Positions 1 to 8,851 of a DNA stretch of 64,000 nt are shown here, in pieces (positions within the stretch are counted from its first letter, which is position 1; the number at the start of each line of letters is the position of its first letter). The translations under genes were made by a program, and so were the position numbers. The stretch lies in NCBI GenBank assembly GCA_964453435.1, contig CAYVQZ010000016.1:11772-75771 (forward strand), given 5' to 3'. This DNA is from CAYVQZ01 sp964453435. Its GTDB lineage: Bacteria > Abyssobacteria > SURF-5. The notes below the pieces were generated by a model. The model did no database searches, had not been told where the DNA came from, and saw only the letters and a list, made by a program, of their open reading frames with translations.

Positions 1-51
1 GCCCAGGCTGTCACCGACTGGGAACGGGCACGGTATTTCGAACAGATTTAG
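1..51 (+). CDS. 3' end of a protein entering from outside the window
   Basis: Reading from base 1 gives sixteen sense codons, ending in DWERARYFEQI, and then TAG. The composition looks like a natural C-terminus. It converges on the minus-strand membrane protein that ends at 75. No family can be assigned from so short a stretch, and an open frame of this length could be chance. Confidence 0.35.
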   Translation, partial: AQAVTDWERARYFEQI

Positions 52-74
52 TGCAGTCGCCGGCTTCCCACAAC

Positions 75-533
75 TTAGCGCGCTGGCGATGATGCGGCGG
101 TTTTGGCTGTGTTCCTGCGCAACCCGTACAGCATGAAACAACAAGCGAGCGTAATGCTGACAGCTACCAGGCCAAGCCCCGCCTTCACCACTTGTTCCTG
201 CCATGGAGCGGCGTGGAATCCCGCGCCGGCAATCGGCAGCATTTCACTGGCGCCGAACACGGCGGCAAGAAAGCAGAAGAACCAGCTCGCATAGGCGGCG
301 TATAACAACAACCAGAAAGCAGAGGTCGCCAATCGTCCCGACAACTTCAGCTCATTCCAAACCACACCGCCCACGATGATGAGAAACATGCCGTTCAGAA
401 GAGCCTCCATATGCGCCGAGAGCCCCATTCTTGAATTGGTAACGGACGGGATTACAAAACCGGTCAGCAATCCGATGAAGAAAAGAACGACTCCGTGCCA
501 AATCAGCCTTCGCTTTGCGTCGCGCATTTCCAT
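75..533 (-). CDS. HabA / styrene-oxide isomerase-like four-helix membrane protein
   Basis: About 152 residues with four hydrophobic segments. The pattern matches the hydroxylaminobenzene mutase (HabA) and styrene-oxide isomerase family: an N-terminal RLIWHG, then LLTGFVIPS, then GLSAHMEALLNG with the conserved histidine, and a late PIAGAGFHA motif. Known members rearrange hydroxylaminobenzene or isomerise styrene oxide in the membrane, and the isomerase binds heme. The substrate here is unknown. The frame is open 20 codons further upstream, but the ATG at 533 follows a GGGGAGGA ribosome site and matches the family's usual N-terminus. The family call is fairly firm; the reaction is inference. 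Confidence 0.75.
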   Translation of the reverse strand: MEMRDAKRRLIWHGVVLFFIGLLTGFVIPSVTNSRMGLSAHMEALLNGMFLIIVGGVVWNELKLSGRLATSAFWLLLYAAYASWFFCFLAAVFGASEMLPIAGAGFHAAPWQEQVVKAGLGLVAVSITLACCFMLYGLRRNTAKTAASSPAR

Positions 534-582
534 GGGTCCTCCCCTTTTCGCCCAAATATTCGCTGTCACTCCCGGAAATCGC

Positions 583-816
583 CTATCCAACAACTTCGCG
601 GAAAACCATCAGGAAGTTCCGACCGGCCAGCTTTTCGATGTCCCCATTGCTGTATCCCCGGGAGCGGAGTCCGGCTATGAGGTTCGGGAAACGAGTGTAT
701 TCTTCAAAACCCAGGATCCTCTGCGTAAAGCTCGCCCGGTGTTCCGGCCGGAAACCAATGAGCCCGAGAAGTTCGTCGATGCGCGCCGAGAGATTGGCGG
801 ACTGCCCCCGAAACAC
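583..816 (-). pseudogene. C-terminal remnant of a membrane dipeptidase (peptidase M19)
   Basis: A 77-codon open frame whose second half (EEYTRFPNLIAGL, RSRGYSNGDIEKL, GRNFLMVFREV) matches the C-terminal helix of zinc-dependent renal-type dipeptidases, where a phrase like FPNLxxxLxxRGYSxxDIxKxxGxN precedes the stop. Family members are 320-400 residues long. The catalytic barrel with its metal ligands is absent, and no further dipeptidase-like coding is seen up to 956. The leftover of a deletion or rearrangement is the simplest reading. It lies 49 bp upstream of the HabA-like gene. Confidence 0.6.
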
Positions 817-956
817 GGATCGCCTGATCGTGAGATACTCTCACAGTTGTGGAATCTGACTCGCAAAGTTTGAGACTTCGCTCAGCGAAGAAGTCGACTT
901 GTTTCCTCGCGCTCGGAAATGACAGGGCGTGAGCAGTTTTTGAGAGAAGACACGAA

Positions 957-2009
957 TTAACGATAGTCGGAATCACCGATTGTGAGGAACCACTTCGACC
1001 GGTCAGCCAGGTATTCGGAATCATAGTCTCCGTGAGACCGAACAATCAGGTCGTGAGGCGTTTCCTTGAGCGCAAAGCCCATTTGTCTGGACAGCCCGAA
1101 GGCTGTGGTGTGTTCGAACAACCACATACTGACGATATCGGCCCGCTCACGACAGAGTTCCAAAACCGCTCGTCCAATGAGAGAGCGTACGAGGTCATCG
1201 TCATTCGGAGAGGCAAGCAAATCAACGATGTATCCCCTTCTTATTCCCTTCTCCATCCGCGAACAAAAGATGATGAAGCCTGCCGGAGCATCATTGCGGA
1301 ATGCGACCAGCGTTCTGTATTCCTGGAGAGGATTTCGTTTGTACCGCCAATTCAAGTATTCTGAATCGCGCACTACCATGATTTCGTAATCATGTGCTCT
1401 CCGCTCCCAAAGTTCGTCGAACGATGAATCGAAATTGGTCACTTCTTGTATCTCAACCTCTCTCGACGGTCTCAGTCTTCGTTTGTCCAGAAATTTCAAT
1501 CCGCTTGCCCCGAGAAAGCCAAGGGTGTCGCTTAAGAACCTTGTCCTGAACCTGTTTCGAATAAAGGGGTCCGGATTGAAAATTTTCACGAGCCGACGGA
1601 CCGGTCCGGCGCCATCGAAGCCAAGGATCTTGGTGCTGATGCGATAGGTCGACTTCACGGAAATTCCGAAAACAAATTCCCACCCGCGACGGTCCACCGC
1701 TTTTGTGACGCGTCTGTGAAGGCGAAAGAACGGCGTTCCCTTGCGATAACGCGGCGAGACCACGATATCGCAGGTTTGACTTGCAACGACATCACCGGAA
1801 CCCAGCTTCACTTTAGCCGGAATTGCCGCTATTTCGCCAACTATTTTCTTGTCATCCGCGACAACGTGCGCTTCGTGTTTGCCAGCGGGATTCTCGAAAT
1901 ATTTCCATCTCCAATAGTCCTTTATTGGTTCCCAACCGAAAACCTCTCCGAAGAGTTTCGATAAGGCCCTCTCATCTCCTTTCCGAAAAGGCCTGTATTC
2001 CAGCGCCAT
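957..2009 (-). CDS. GNAT-family N-acetyltransferase, two-lobed
   Basis: About 350 residues. The N-terminal part (RPFRKGDERALSKLF, then GEIAAIPAKV and a VSPRYRKGT acetyl-CoA loop) is a GNAT fold of the Acetyltransf_9/Eis-like type. The second half (NWRYKRNP, AGFIIFCSR, YIVDLLASP) looks like a second, degenerate GNAT lobe, as in tandem-GNAT proteins. The substrate is unknown. The ATG at 2009 sits behind a GGAGGTGGAGG tract and is preferred over the GTG at 2018. The gene stands alone, with a 377-bp upstream gap that should hold its promoter. Confidence 0.7.
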   Translation of the reverse strand: MALEYRPFRKGDERALSKLFGEVFGWEPIKDYWRWKYFENPAGKHEAHVVADDKKIVGEIAAIPAKVKLGSGDVVASQTCDIVVSPRYRKGTPFFRLHRRVTKAVDRRGWEFVFGISVKSTYRISTKILGFDGAGPVRRLVKIFNPDPFIRNRFRTRFLSDTLGFLGASGLKFLDKRRLRPSREVEIQEVTNFDSSFDELWERRAHDYEIMVVRDSEYLNWRYKRNPLQEYRTLVAFRNDAPAGFIIFCSRMEKGIRRGYIVDLLASPNDDDLVRSLIGRAVLELCRERADIVSMWLFEHTTAFGLSRQMGFALKETPHDLIVRSHGDYDSEYLADRSKWFLTIGDSDYR

Positions 2010-2386
2010 CTCCTCCACCTCCTGTCTCTGCCCCTTCGATCTTGCTTCTCGTTATTGCCTCCGCACAATTCTTGGAAACATGAGAAAGATGCATCTTACT
2101 CTCAGATTTGATTGTTTTTCCCCAATGACTGTGCCGTGGGGTTAAGAGCAAGTTTTGGGATTTTTGCGATCTGCTACTGAACCAGCATGTTCAGCGAATT
2201 CGCAATAGACTTGAAATTGCAGAGGTCAAGAAAAGAGAGTGTTTCTCCTCAAACTTCTTGATACTTCGGATTTTTGTGTTCCGTCCGACCCTTTATCGTG
2301 TAGTATACTCCATCGTCTTGAGCATTGCAAGGAGGGTTTCGTACGCTCATTCATCGGCGCTATCGTTTATATCCGAGCGAGCCACT
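2010..2386. other. Intergenic region, no gene seen
   Basis: AT-rich spacer between the GNAT gene and the receiver protein that ends at 2387. It should contain the GNAT promoter. The short plus-strand open frames here lack ribosome sites and recognisable sequence. No convincing -35/-10 pair or terminator hairpin was found by eye. Confidence 0.4.
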
Positions 2387-2827
2387 TCACTCCATGCCCG
2401 GGTTGCCCTTGGACCATATGGAATACCATTCGGCGTCGTGTAAAGGGTCTCTTTTCTTCTGAAAGGCATTGCGGATGGTTTCCGCCAAGGTCTCCATGTC
2501 GCATGGTTTCGTCAGGTATTCGTACACATGGTCCCGCAAAGCGATCAGCGCAGACCGCAGTGTGCCGTGGCCGGTGAGCATTATCACTTCGATATTCGGG
2601 TTAATAATCTTTATTTCGTGCAAAACCTCGTTTCCGTTCATTTGCGGCATCTTCACATCGAGGACCACCACATCGATGTCGCCTTTTCGTATCAGGTCGA
2701 GGGCCTTCGGGCCACTGTTCGCCGCCGTGACCTCAAACCCTCTTCGCTCCAGCGTTGCGGTGGCGGTTTTCAGAAATCGTTCCTCATCGTCGACTATCAA
2801 CACATGAATTGGTTTCGTCTTGCTCAT
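2387..2827 (-). CDS. Stand-alone response regulator receiver protein
   Basis: 146 residues, a single CheY-like receiver domain. The acidic pocket is IVDDEE, the phospho-acceptor Asp is near residue 57 in VVVLDVKMPQ, the Thr is in LTGHGT and the Lys is in YLTKP. No DNA-binding output domain follows; only a short tail. The ATG at 2827 follows GGAGGCGCCATC and is chosen over an upstream in-frame ATG that would add a non-conserved extension. It is the third gene of a kinase-receiver-receiver set on the minus strand and probably acts as a phosphorelay partner of the kinase at 3347-5092. Confidence 0.85.
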   Translation of the reverse strand: MSKTKPIHVLIVDDEERFLKTATATLERRGFEVTAANSGPKALDLIRKGDIDVVVLDVKMPQMNGNEVLHEIKIINPNIEVIMLTGHGTLRSALIALRDHVYEYLTKPCDMETLAETIRNAFQKKRDPLHDAEWYSIWSKGNPGME

Positions 2828-2900
2828 GATGGCGCCTCCGTTTCCGGGAATGAAGCTTACGCCCTCGGCGACAAGCTTCCGGTTTGGGTTCAGCGACGAA

Positions 2901-3350
2901 TCAAGAACGTCCTTCGCCGAAATCGAGTGGATGTCGAGCCATTTCATCCATCTGCTCTTCGCGGGCCCTTTTTTTTCCGACCTGCTTCTTCTCGTAAGCT
3001 TTCTTCACCTTGTCAAGGATGTCCTCAATGGTCAAGGGTTTTATCAGGTATTCGAATGCTCCCGATTCCATTCCTTCAACAACAGATTTTGCGGACAGAT
3101 GTCCGGTAAGCAGAATCACCTCCACTCCGGGATGGTCCCGCTTTATTCTCCGCAGGACTTCCAATCCACTGAGACCGGGCATTTTCACATCCAGGAGCAC
3201 TACGTCGATGGGCTCCTCGTCAAGAATCCGGAGAGCCTCATCTCCCGTAGCACAGGTAATGGTCCTGACACCGCGTCTTTCGAGAAGTTTTTTGGAGGTG
3301 ACCAGGAACCGTTTTTCATCATCGACTATCAAAAGATTAATGGTAGTCAT
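2901..3350 (-). CDS. Stand-alone response regulator receiver protein
   Basis: 149 residues. The receiver domain occupies roughly 1-120, with LLIVDDEKR, the acceptor Asp near residue 54 in VVLLDVKMPG, LLTGH and YLIKP. A basic, charged tail of about 30 residues follows. Its start overlaps the stop of the kinase gene by four bases, so the two are translationally coupled and very likely cognate. No output domain is present. A second receiver gene follows after about 70 bp. Confidence 0.88.
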   Translation of the reverse strand: MTTINLLIVDDEKRFLVTSKKLLERRGVRTITCATGDEALRILDEEPIDVVLLDVKMPGLSGLEVLRRIKRDHPGVEVILLTGHLSAKSVVEGMESGAFEYLIKPLTIEDILDKVKKAYEKKQVGKKRAREEQMDEMARHPLDFGEGRS

Positions 3351-5092
3351 TGCGCCACACCTCCCATGGAAACGGCCGGCTTCTCACTTTCCGGACCTTT
3401 CAACTGGCCATAAAAGGGAAGTCGAACGCTAAAAACCGTGCCGACATTCAGCTCGCTGCTTACGTCGATTCGCCCTCCGAGACGTTCCACGATGCTGTAT
3501 GAAGTGCTCAAGCCAAGACCGGTTCCCTCGCCCACCGGTTTCGTCGTGTAGAACGGCAGAAATATCTTCTCCATGTTCTCGGGCGCAATGCCACACCCGT
3601 TGTCTCTTACCGACACAATGACCTCGTCATTGATGCATTCCGCCGTGATCCGAATTTCGCCATGGTCTTTGTCTTTCAACGCGTCTATTGCATTATTGAG
3701 CAGGTTAAGAAATACCTGTTGCAGTTGGGTTGGATCGCTCTTCAGGTGAGGGACATCAGACTTGACTTCTCGAACAATGTTAATGTTTTCCACCCGCGCG
3801 CGATACTCTACCATCGCTGCCGTCTCCGACAACAACGAATTCAAGTCGACAAGACACGTTCGTTCTTCGGATTTTCGCGCAAACCCAAGCAAGCCTTGGG
3901 TAATTTCCCTGCACCGGTCGATTTGTTTCCCCACCTGTTCGATGGAGTCTCGAAGCATTTCAATGTTCTCGGCATTTCCCGGTGTTCCATTCGCTTCCAT
4001 GTCGCCGAGGATATCTTTCATATATGTCTCTTCCCCCTTCATAACCTGCAACGGGTTATTGATCTCGTGAGCGACCGCAGAACTCATTTCTCCGACCTCA
4101 GCCAGCTTGCCCGCCATGATGAGCTGGCTTCCTATCTGGTTCTTTTCCGCGGCACACGCAGCCAGTTGATTGGACACCCTGGAAGCAAAAACAAAACCCA
4201 TGAGAACCGCTCCGGCGCCTCCCAACAAGACGATTGTGATCCCCATGAGAACGGCCTGAATCAAGTTTGCGTATGCGTCGCCAATTTCTTGCCGAACGAC
4301 CAGACGCCATCCGGTCGGCTGAATACGACTGACAGCGTATAGGTATCTTCCGTCGGCGACGTCATCGGCAGTGAATGGAGCTCGTATGTCTTTTCCGGGT
4401 TTGTAAACAGGGAAATTCGGGTCCGGTTCCAGCACCTTTCCGCCGGACCGCGGTCGCGTTTGGAATATTCCCTTCTCGTTTGTCAGATATGCCTCAGCTG
4501 TGTCGCCAAGCCTTATATCCGCCACGAGGTCGTTGAAAAGATAGGTGTCGATAGTGCTCTTGATGAACCAGGGATGCCCTCCTTCATCGCTGCGCACCAC
4601 GATGATAAAGTGCGGAGCCTTGCGGTAGCCGGAAAAAACATCGGAGATGTACACATCTTCTCTTTGGGCACTCGAGAACCATTCGGCATCGGCGTAATTT
4701 TTCCCTTTCAACATGTAGGGACCAACATAAGCGACCTGGTTTCCTTGGTCATCAAGGATGCCCAAATCCACAAACGATATCGACCTTTCCTGCAGGCGCT
4801 CGAAGAGCTCGGCCAATCTCTCCTGGTTGCTCAGTTCCTCAAACTGACCCGCGCAGGCGATATGCTGAAGATTGACGGAACAATCATGAAGAAACTGCTC
4901 GATAAGGTGTCCATGCGCATTCCCAATATATCGCAATTCATCTCGGACTTGCCTGTGAATGTGCGTGGCAAAATAATAAATCAGTGTTCCAAACACCAGC
5001 ATCACCGTGAGGAAGGGGATCAAAAGCACCCGACTTATGATAACTCCGCGCGTGCGTCTGAAGTCGCCGAGCTCCATGCTACTCACCCCCAT
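3347..5092 (-). CDS. Membrane sensor histidine kinase with extracytoplasmic dCache-type domain
   Basis: Up to 581 residues. TM1 is at about 17-41 and TM2 at about 279-303. Between them lies a ~235-residue periplasmic sensor containing YVGPYMLKGKNYADAEWF and DVYISDVFSGYR, typical of dCache/PAS-like chemosensors. The dimerisation helix carries the phospho-accepting His near residue 342 (VAHEINNPLQ). The HATPase domain follows with an N box (LLNNAIDAL), a G1 box (DNGCGI), FLPFYTTK and GTGLGLS. No clear HAMP is seen. The start may be the ATG at 5092 or the ATG at 5077, which has GGGGGTGAG upstream. The ligand cannot be deduced. The first receiver gene overlaps its 3' end. Confidence 0.88.
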   Translation of the reverse strand: MGVSSMELGDFRRTRGVIISRVLLIPFLTVMLVFGTLIYYFATHIHRQVRDELRYIGNAHGHLIEQFLHDCSVNLQHIACAGQFEELSNQERLAELFERLQERSISFVDLGILDDQGNQVAYVGPYMLKGKNYADAEWFSSAQREDVYISDVFSGYRKAPHFIIVVRSDEGGHPWFIKSTIDTYLFNDLVADIRLGDTAEAYLTNEKGIFQTRPRSGGKVLEPDPNFPVYKPGKDIRAPFTADDVADGRYLYAVSRIQPTGWRLVVRQEIGDAYANLIQAVLMGITIVLLGGAGAVLMGFVFASRVSNQLAACAAEKNQIGSQLIMAGKLAEVGEMSSAVAHEINNPLQVMKGEETYMKDILGDMEANGTPGNAENIEMLRDSIEQVGKQIDRCREITQGLLGFARKSEERTCLVDLNSLLSETAAMVEYRARVENINIVREVKSDVPHLKSDPTQLQQVFLNLLNNAIDALKDKDHGEIRITAECINDEVIVSVRDNGCGIAPENMEKIFLPFYTTKPVGEGTGLGLSTSYSIVERLGGRIDVSSELNVGTVFSVRLPFYGQLKGPESEKPAVSMGGVAQ

Positions 5093-5530
5093 TCTTTCTA
5101 TGTCGGCCTACAAACTCCACAATCGCCGAAGCCGACCATTACGCCATAGGCCTCATTCAGGGGGAGAAATCCGGAATCAGAGGAGTAACGGGTGATGTCA
5201 ATGTGGGGGGAATCAATGTAGTTAAAATTGCGGCTTTCACGCCGCTCGCGGCAGTGTGAAGTCGACCGAAACGCTTTGATTTCACATAGAAAGCAGCTCA
5301 TCTCTCGGTTTCCCTCCATGGGTAGAGAGTGCATTTACCATGCCAGGGAGAACAACCGGACGAGGTTGAATCTTCTATCTTTCAATCAGTCAACAGGATA
5401 CGCTGTTTAGAAGGATTCTCCGGGCAGGTCATGGAGCGCAATGAACCACTGCTTCGCTTTATTTCGCGAAAAAATGGTTGCAGACATGCAACCTGCCGTG
5501 TCGTGAGGATTGAATCGTAAATTGGCGTTA
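5093..5530. other. Intergenic region, no gene seen
   Basis: 438 bp between the kinase promoter side and the 3' end of the TPR gene. It should hold the promoter of the kinase-receiver operon. No RNA gene, repeat copy or coding sequence with family similarity was recognised. A small GC-rich hairpin near 5,230-5,250 is too weak to call a terminator. Confidence 0.4.
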
Positions 5531-6421
5531 TCAGGTCGGGCCGCTATTTTGTTCCAGCTCTTTGTTACAAATGCGGTAGATAGCGCGAATCAGGGCGCTT
5601 TCGGGGCATCGTTGCATCCCCTGCCTGGCCGTCTTAATGGCCGCCTCGAGGTCCCCTTTTTCGCGAAACGCTCTGGCCAAAAAGAGGTATGCGTCTTCGA
5701 GAGCCTTCTCTTGTTTCTCATCGGGCGCCTCAACGTCATTTCCCAAAACAATGGCCTTTTGAAGGTACGGAACTGCCGAATCATAATCGTTCCAGTTTTC
5801 GAAATAGAGCTGGCCCGTCGCTTGGTGTAACACCGGACTGTCGGGATTGTTCTCGATACCGCTTTTGAGCACGTCAAGAGCCCTCTCGGGTCGGCGAGCA
5901 AAATCGCCCAAGAAAAAAGCGCAGGTTGCGTACGCATTGACATCGTGGGGGTTGATAATTGTCTGGACCCGATACCAGGGGATGAGTTCCTGCGGGTCGC
6001 TGTGGCGAGCGGGGCCGGGACGGTAGGGCTGTATGTTTCTTTCGAGGTCTCCGAACACTCCTCGCCAGTCTTCTTCCTTCGCCGGTATTAACGTGGGACC
6101 GCCGCATTGGTGTTTTGCGTACCCGCCGATATCGTGTGTGTGCTCCTGCATTCCCTCGGTGCGTTCCTTAGTGGAATAGGGTCGATAGGCGATGCCGTTG
6201 TGGAGGTAATCAACGGTTTTCAGCCACAGGTAGGCATTCAGGTTTGTCCGGAATTGTCCGAGCAGCGTCATCGGCATGGTATGCGACAGGTGATGGAGTT
6301 CTTCGCTCTCGTATCCCTGTGTGATTGTTATGACAGGACTTACCCTATTGCCAAGAGCTCCGGCGAACACCGCGAGTCCCAAGCACACAAGAATAACTGT
6401 GATGTTTCTCCATGGTTTCAT
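5531..6421 (-). CDS. Membrane-anchored TPR-containing protein, ABC-transporter associated
   Basis: About 296 residues. It starts MKPWRNIT, followed by one hydrophobic signal anchor (about 8-27). A linker with YLHNGIAYRPYSTKE precedes a C-terminal superhelix of tetratricopeptide-like repeats (ALDVLKSGIENNPDSPVLHQ, DAYLFLARAFREKGDLEAAI). Such proteins scaffold other proteins; the partner is unknown. The ATG at 6421 begins 15 bp after the permease stop and has AGAGGTGG upstream, so it is preferred over an in-frame start inside the permease gene. It is the last gene of an apparent ATPase-permease-TPR operon. Confidence 0.7.
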   Translation of the reverse strand: MKPWRNITVILVCLGLAVFAGALGNRVSPVITITQGYESEELHHLSHTMPMTLLGQFRTNLNAYLWLKTVDYLHNGIAYRPYSTKERTEGMQEHTHDIGGYAKHQCGGPTLIPAKEEDWRGVFGDLERNIQPYRPGPARHSDPQELIPWYRVQTIINPHDVNAYATCAFFLGDFARRPERALDVLKSGIENNPDSPVLHQATGQLYFENWNDYDSAVPYLQKAIVLGNDVEAPDEKQEKALEDAYLFLARAFREKGDLEAAIKTARQGMQRCPESALIRAIYRICNKELEQNSGPT

Positions 6422-6435
6422 CCGGGACCACCTCT

Positions 6436-7221
6436 TTACAGTGGCAAGCGCCGAAAACGGAGGTGACTCAGGCTGAGAAAAATGCAAGTGTAAATCAGCG
6501 CATACAAGGTCAAATATGCGAGCGCCCAGGCGGGCACAGCCAGCCAGCCGTGGATTACCCGCTTTGAGAGGTCAAACAGGTCCAGGTGCGGGAATATCCA
6601 ATACGCTGCATGGATGAGCTTCTGCTGCAAGGGATTAAGGGAATCGTGCACTATGATAATGGTCCTTGTGAAGAGAGCGGCGCACATGCAAATAAGCAAA
6701 GAAATCGTGACATTCGCTGCATGTGTGAGGACCAGGGAAAGACAAAGGGTCATGGAACAAACAACGAAGAGGGATATCCATCTGAGATACACGTATTGAA
6801 AGAATATGCCGCGCATCTGAATGCCGTAGATTGCAAAGAGCAGACAAGCGACAACAACAAATATGAGCAGCGCGACCGTCGCCATTCCGAAGACCCCTAA
6901 AAACTTCCCGAACAGGAATTCAAATCGGCTGACCGGCTTTGCCAACATCGGATACAGGGTCCGGCGCTCCAACTCATACGGCAGCTGGCGCGCGCTCACT
7001 ATCACCGCAATGATCACGGTAAAGACATTGATGATGGAAAGGGTCACATCGATCATGAACTTGCTGAGTTCGGGAACATCGAAAATATTGAAAATTCCCG
7101 CGGCCGCGATGATAACAGCCGAAAGAATCAGCATCACATAAATGTCCCGCCGCCGAACCGCTTCCAGCAACGTGGCCTTGCCGATTGCCATCGCTTTCAT
7201 AGCCGAGACAGGACTTTTCAC
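6436..7221 (-). CDS. ABC-2 type transporter permease
   Basis: 261 residues with about six hydrophobic segments. The start, AMAIGKATLLEAVRRRD, is the amphipathic entry helix usual in ABC-2 permeases, and ERRTLYPMLAKPVSRFEFLFGK is the characteristic cytoplasmic loop motif after TM2. It should form the membrane part of an exporter with the ATPase at 7404-8327. That gene lies upstream on the same strand, with a mobile palindromic element in the gap. The substrate is unknown. Confidence 0.8.
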   Translation of the reverse strand: MKSPVSAMKAMAIGKATLLEAVRRRDIYVMLILSAVIIAAAGIFNIFDVPELSKFMIDVTLSIINVFTVIIAVIVSARQLPYELERRTLYPMLAKPVSRFEFLFGKFLGVFGMATVALLIFVVVACLLFAIYGIQMRGIFFQYVYLRWISLFVVCSMTLCLSLVLTHAANVTISLLICMCAALFTRTIIIVHDSLNPLQQKLIHAAYWIFPHLDLFDLSKRVIHGWLAVPAWALAYLTLYALIYTCIFLSLSHLRFRRLPL

Positions 7222-7272
7222 TTTTTCTTCTTGACCTTACCCTTCGTTTTATGCGGAACCGCGGAGAGTGTG

Positions 7273-7382
7273 TGTCTCACGATTGAAGCTGAAGGTTGTT
7301 CGCTTCGGGGACAGTCCCGATTCAACGGCACTTCGTGTCCGTAAATCTGGGACAGTCCTTTTCGCTGGGCAATCGTAAGACA
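7273..7382 (-). repeat. 110-bp MITE/REP-like palindromic element, copy A
   Basis: Bounded by TGTCTCACGATT on the left and the near-perfect inverted AATCGTAAGACA on the right (11 of 12 match). The interior contains GGGGACAGTCCC and a GGCAC-GTGTCC pair, so the whole can fold into a long hairpin. It is the reverse complement of the copy at 50,026-50,135 and has the same length. It sits inside the ABC transporter operon between the ATPase and permease genes. No transposase is encoded in it. Confidence 0.75.
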
Positions 7383-7403
7383 GATTCAGAGAGCCTCTTT
7401 TGA

Positions 7404-8327
7404 TTATGTAATTTTATATCCGACAATGTTCACGAAGTATTCCTCGAGTGAACCCTCCTCGGTCTCCATTGAAAGAATCCGCACGCCGTGTTCCGGCAGT
7501 TCACGGAAGAGTTTTTTCTGTAATTCTTTCGATTCGATTTCTATCTCATAGATGTTGGGACCGCACGGCTTTATCGTAGCCTCATCAACTATGCTCGGCA
7601 GAAAAACGTTTGCTTCGATTTTCATTCTATACCGCTTGCTGGATTCGAGAATATTCTGCAGCGACTGTTCGTGAATAATCTTCCCTTTGTCAATAACCAG
7701 GATACGGTCACACAGCTTGGCGACCTCAGACAATTCATGGGAGGAGAAAAAGACCGTTTTCCCACGATGCTTGAAATCCAGCAAGATGTTCCGCAAGTCC
7801 TGGCGGCCTACAGGGTCCAGGCCGGCTGTCACCTCGTCAAGGATGAGCATGTCAGGATTGCCCATGATTGCCTGTGCCAGGCCCACTCGCTGCAACATGC
7901 CCTTGGAAAAATGTTCGAGCTTCAGTCTTTCGAATCCGTCGAGACCAACGGTGGAAATTAAGCTTGGAACCAGGGCTTTCAGCTCTTTTCTCCGGATGCC
8001 GTGCAGCTTGCCGTACAACCTCAAGATTTCACTCGCTGTCATGAATGGGTAGTACAGGGCGACCTCGGGCAAATAGCCTGTTCGACTTCGGGCGTTTTTC
8101 GAACCGGCCTCATATCCGAAAACCTTTGCTGTTCCGTGCGTCGGGAAGATAAAACCCATAAGGACCTTGATGGTTGTCGTTTTCCCGGCGCCATTTGGTC
8201 CGATGAAACCAACGACTTCGCCCTCCCGGACATTCAGACAGAGGTCATCTATCGCTACGGTTTCCCTCTTTCTTGAGGGACCTTTGAACACCACTTTGAG
8301 GTTATTAATTTCCAGAACCTGATTCAT
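7404..8327 (-). CDS. ABC transporter ATP-binding protein (ABC-2 partner)
   Basis: 307 residues. Walker A is GPNGAGKTTT, the Q-loop region follows TGYLPE, the signature is FSKGMLQRVGLAQA, and Walker B is DMLILDEVTAGLDP with the switch in FFSSHELSE. A C-terminal ~80-residue domain is typical of DrrA/CcmA-type exporters' ATPases. Together with the permease and TPR protein downstream it should make an ABC-2 exporter, for instance for a drug, a polysaccharide precursor or a Gld-like complex. The context does not decide. Confidence 0.88.
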   Translation of the reverse strand: MNQVLEINNLKVVFKGPSRKRETVAIDDLCLNVREGEVVGFIGPNGAGKTTTIKVLMGFIFPTHGTAKVFGYEAGSKNARSRTGYLPEVALYYPFMTASEILRLYGKLHGIRRKELKALVPSLISTVGLDGFERLKLEHFSKGMLQRVGLAQAIMGNPDMLILDEVTAGLDPVGRQDLRNILLDFKHRGKTVFFSSHELSEVAKLCDRILVIDKGKIIHEQSLQNILESSKRYRMKIEANVFLPSIVDEATIKPCGPNIYEIEIESKELQKKLFRELPEHGVRILSMETEEGSLEEYFVNIVGYKIT

Positions 8328-8479
8328 ATGTCGTCACTTCAATCCACAGCAAAAAGCCTTCCTGCAGGTTCGCTCGCAACAGCCGCGAATCGCCTCATAA
8401 CAGGTCGGTTCACGGATTGTTCCGAAGGCTTAAACACATTTTTTTTGGTCCGAACCGCCGGCAAAGACCTCGCAGACAT

Positions 8480-8782
8480 CTAATTCCGGTCAATGTCGCA
8501 CCGGGAAACGCATGACATATCCGCATTCTCGATATTCAGCAAGAATCTAAGCACCAAGGCGCCATTCCGGACCGCTTCTTTCACCAACCGGTCTTTTGCG
8601 CCTGGGTCGTTCTGGTTGAATTCTGCGGCGACCTCCCGTAATTTTTCGGCCTTTTCCGAAATCATGGACGCGAAGTGAACGATGTCCTCGGAGCACTCCG
8701 GAGAATCCTCTTCCATATGCGTGAGCTCCGAGATAATCGCCACAAGGCACCGATCAAAGAATCTCCTGGTAGAAATCGACAT
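8480..8782 (-). CDS. Small helical hypothetical protein
   Basis: 100 residues, predicted mostly helical, rich in Glu and Ala (SEKAEKLREVAAEFNQ), with three cysteines. No family is recognised. The start has a clear AAGGAAAGGTGG ribosome site, and the gene begins 70 bp after the receiver-CBS gene on the same strand. It is therefore probably co-transcribed with it and may be a small regulatory partner, which is an inference from position only. Confidence 0.6.
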   Translation of the reverse strand: MSISTRRFFDRCLVAIISELTHMEEDSPECSEDIVHFASMISEKAEKLREVAAEFNQNDPGAKDRLVKEAVRNGALVLRFLLNIENADMSCVSRCDIDRN

Positions 8783-8851
8783 CGCGCCACCTTTCCTTCG
8801 AACGAACTCAAGAGAATTTGCAAACGCAGAACCGACATCGTTTCGGGGTCC

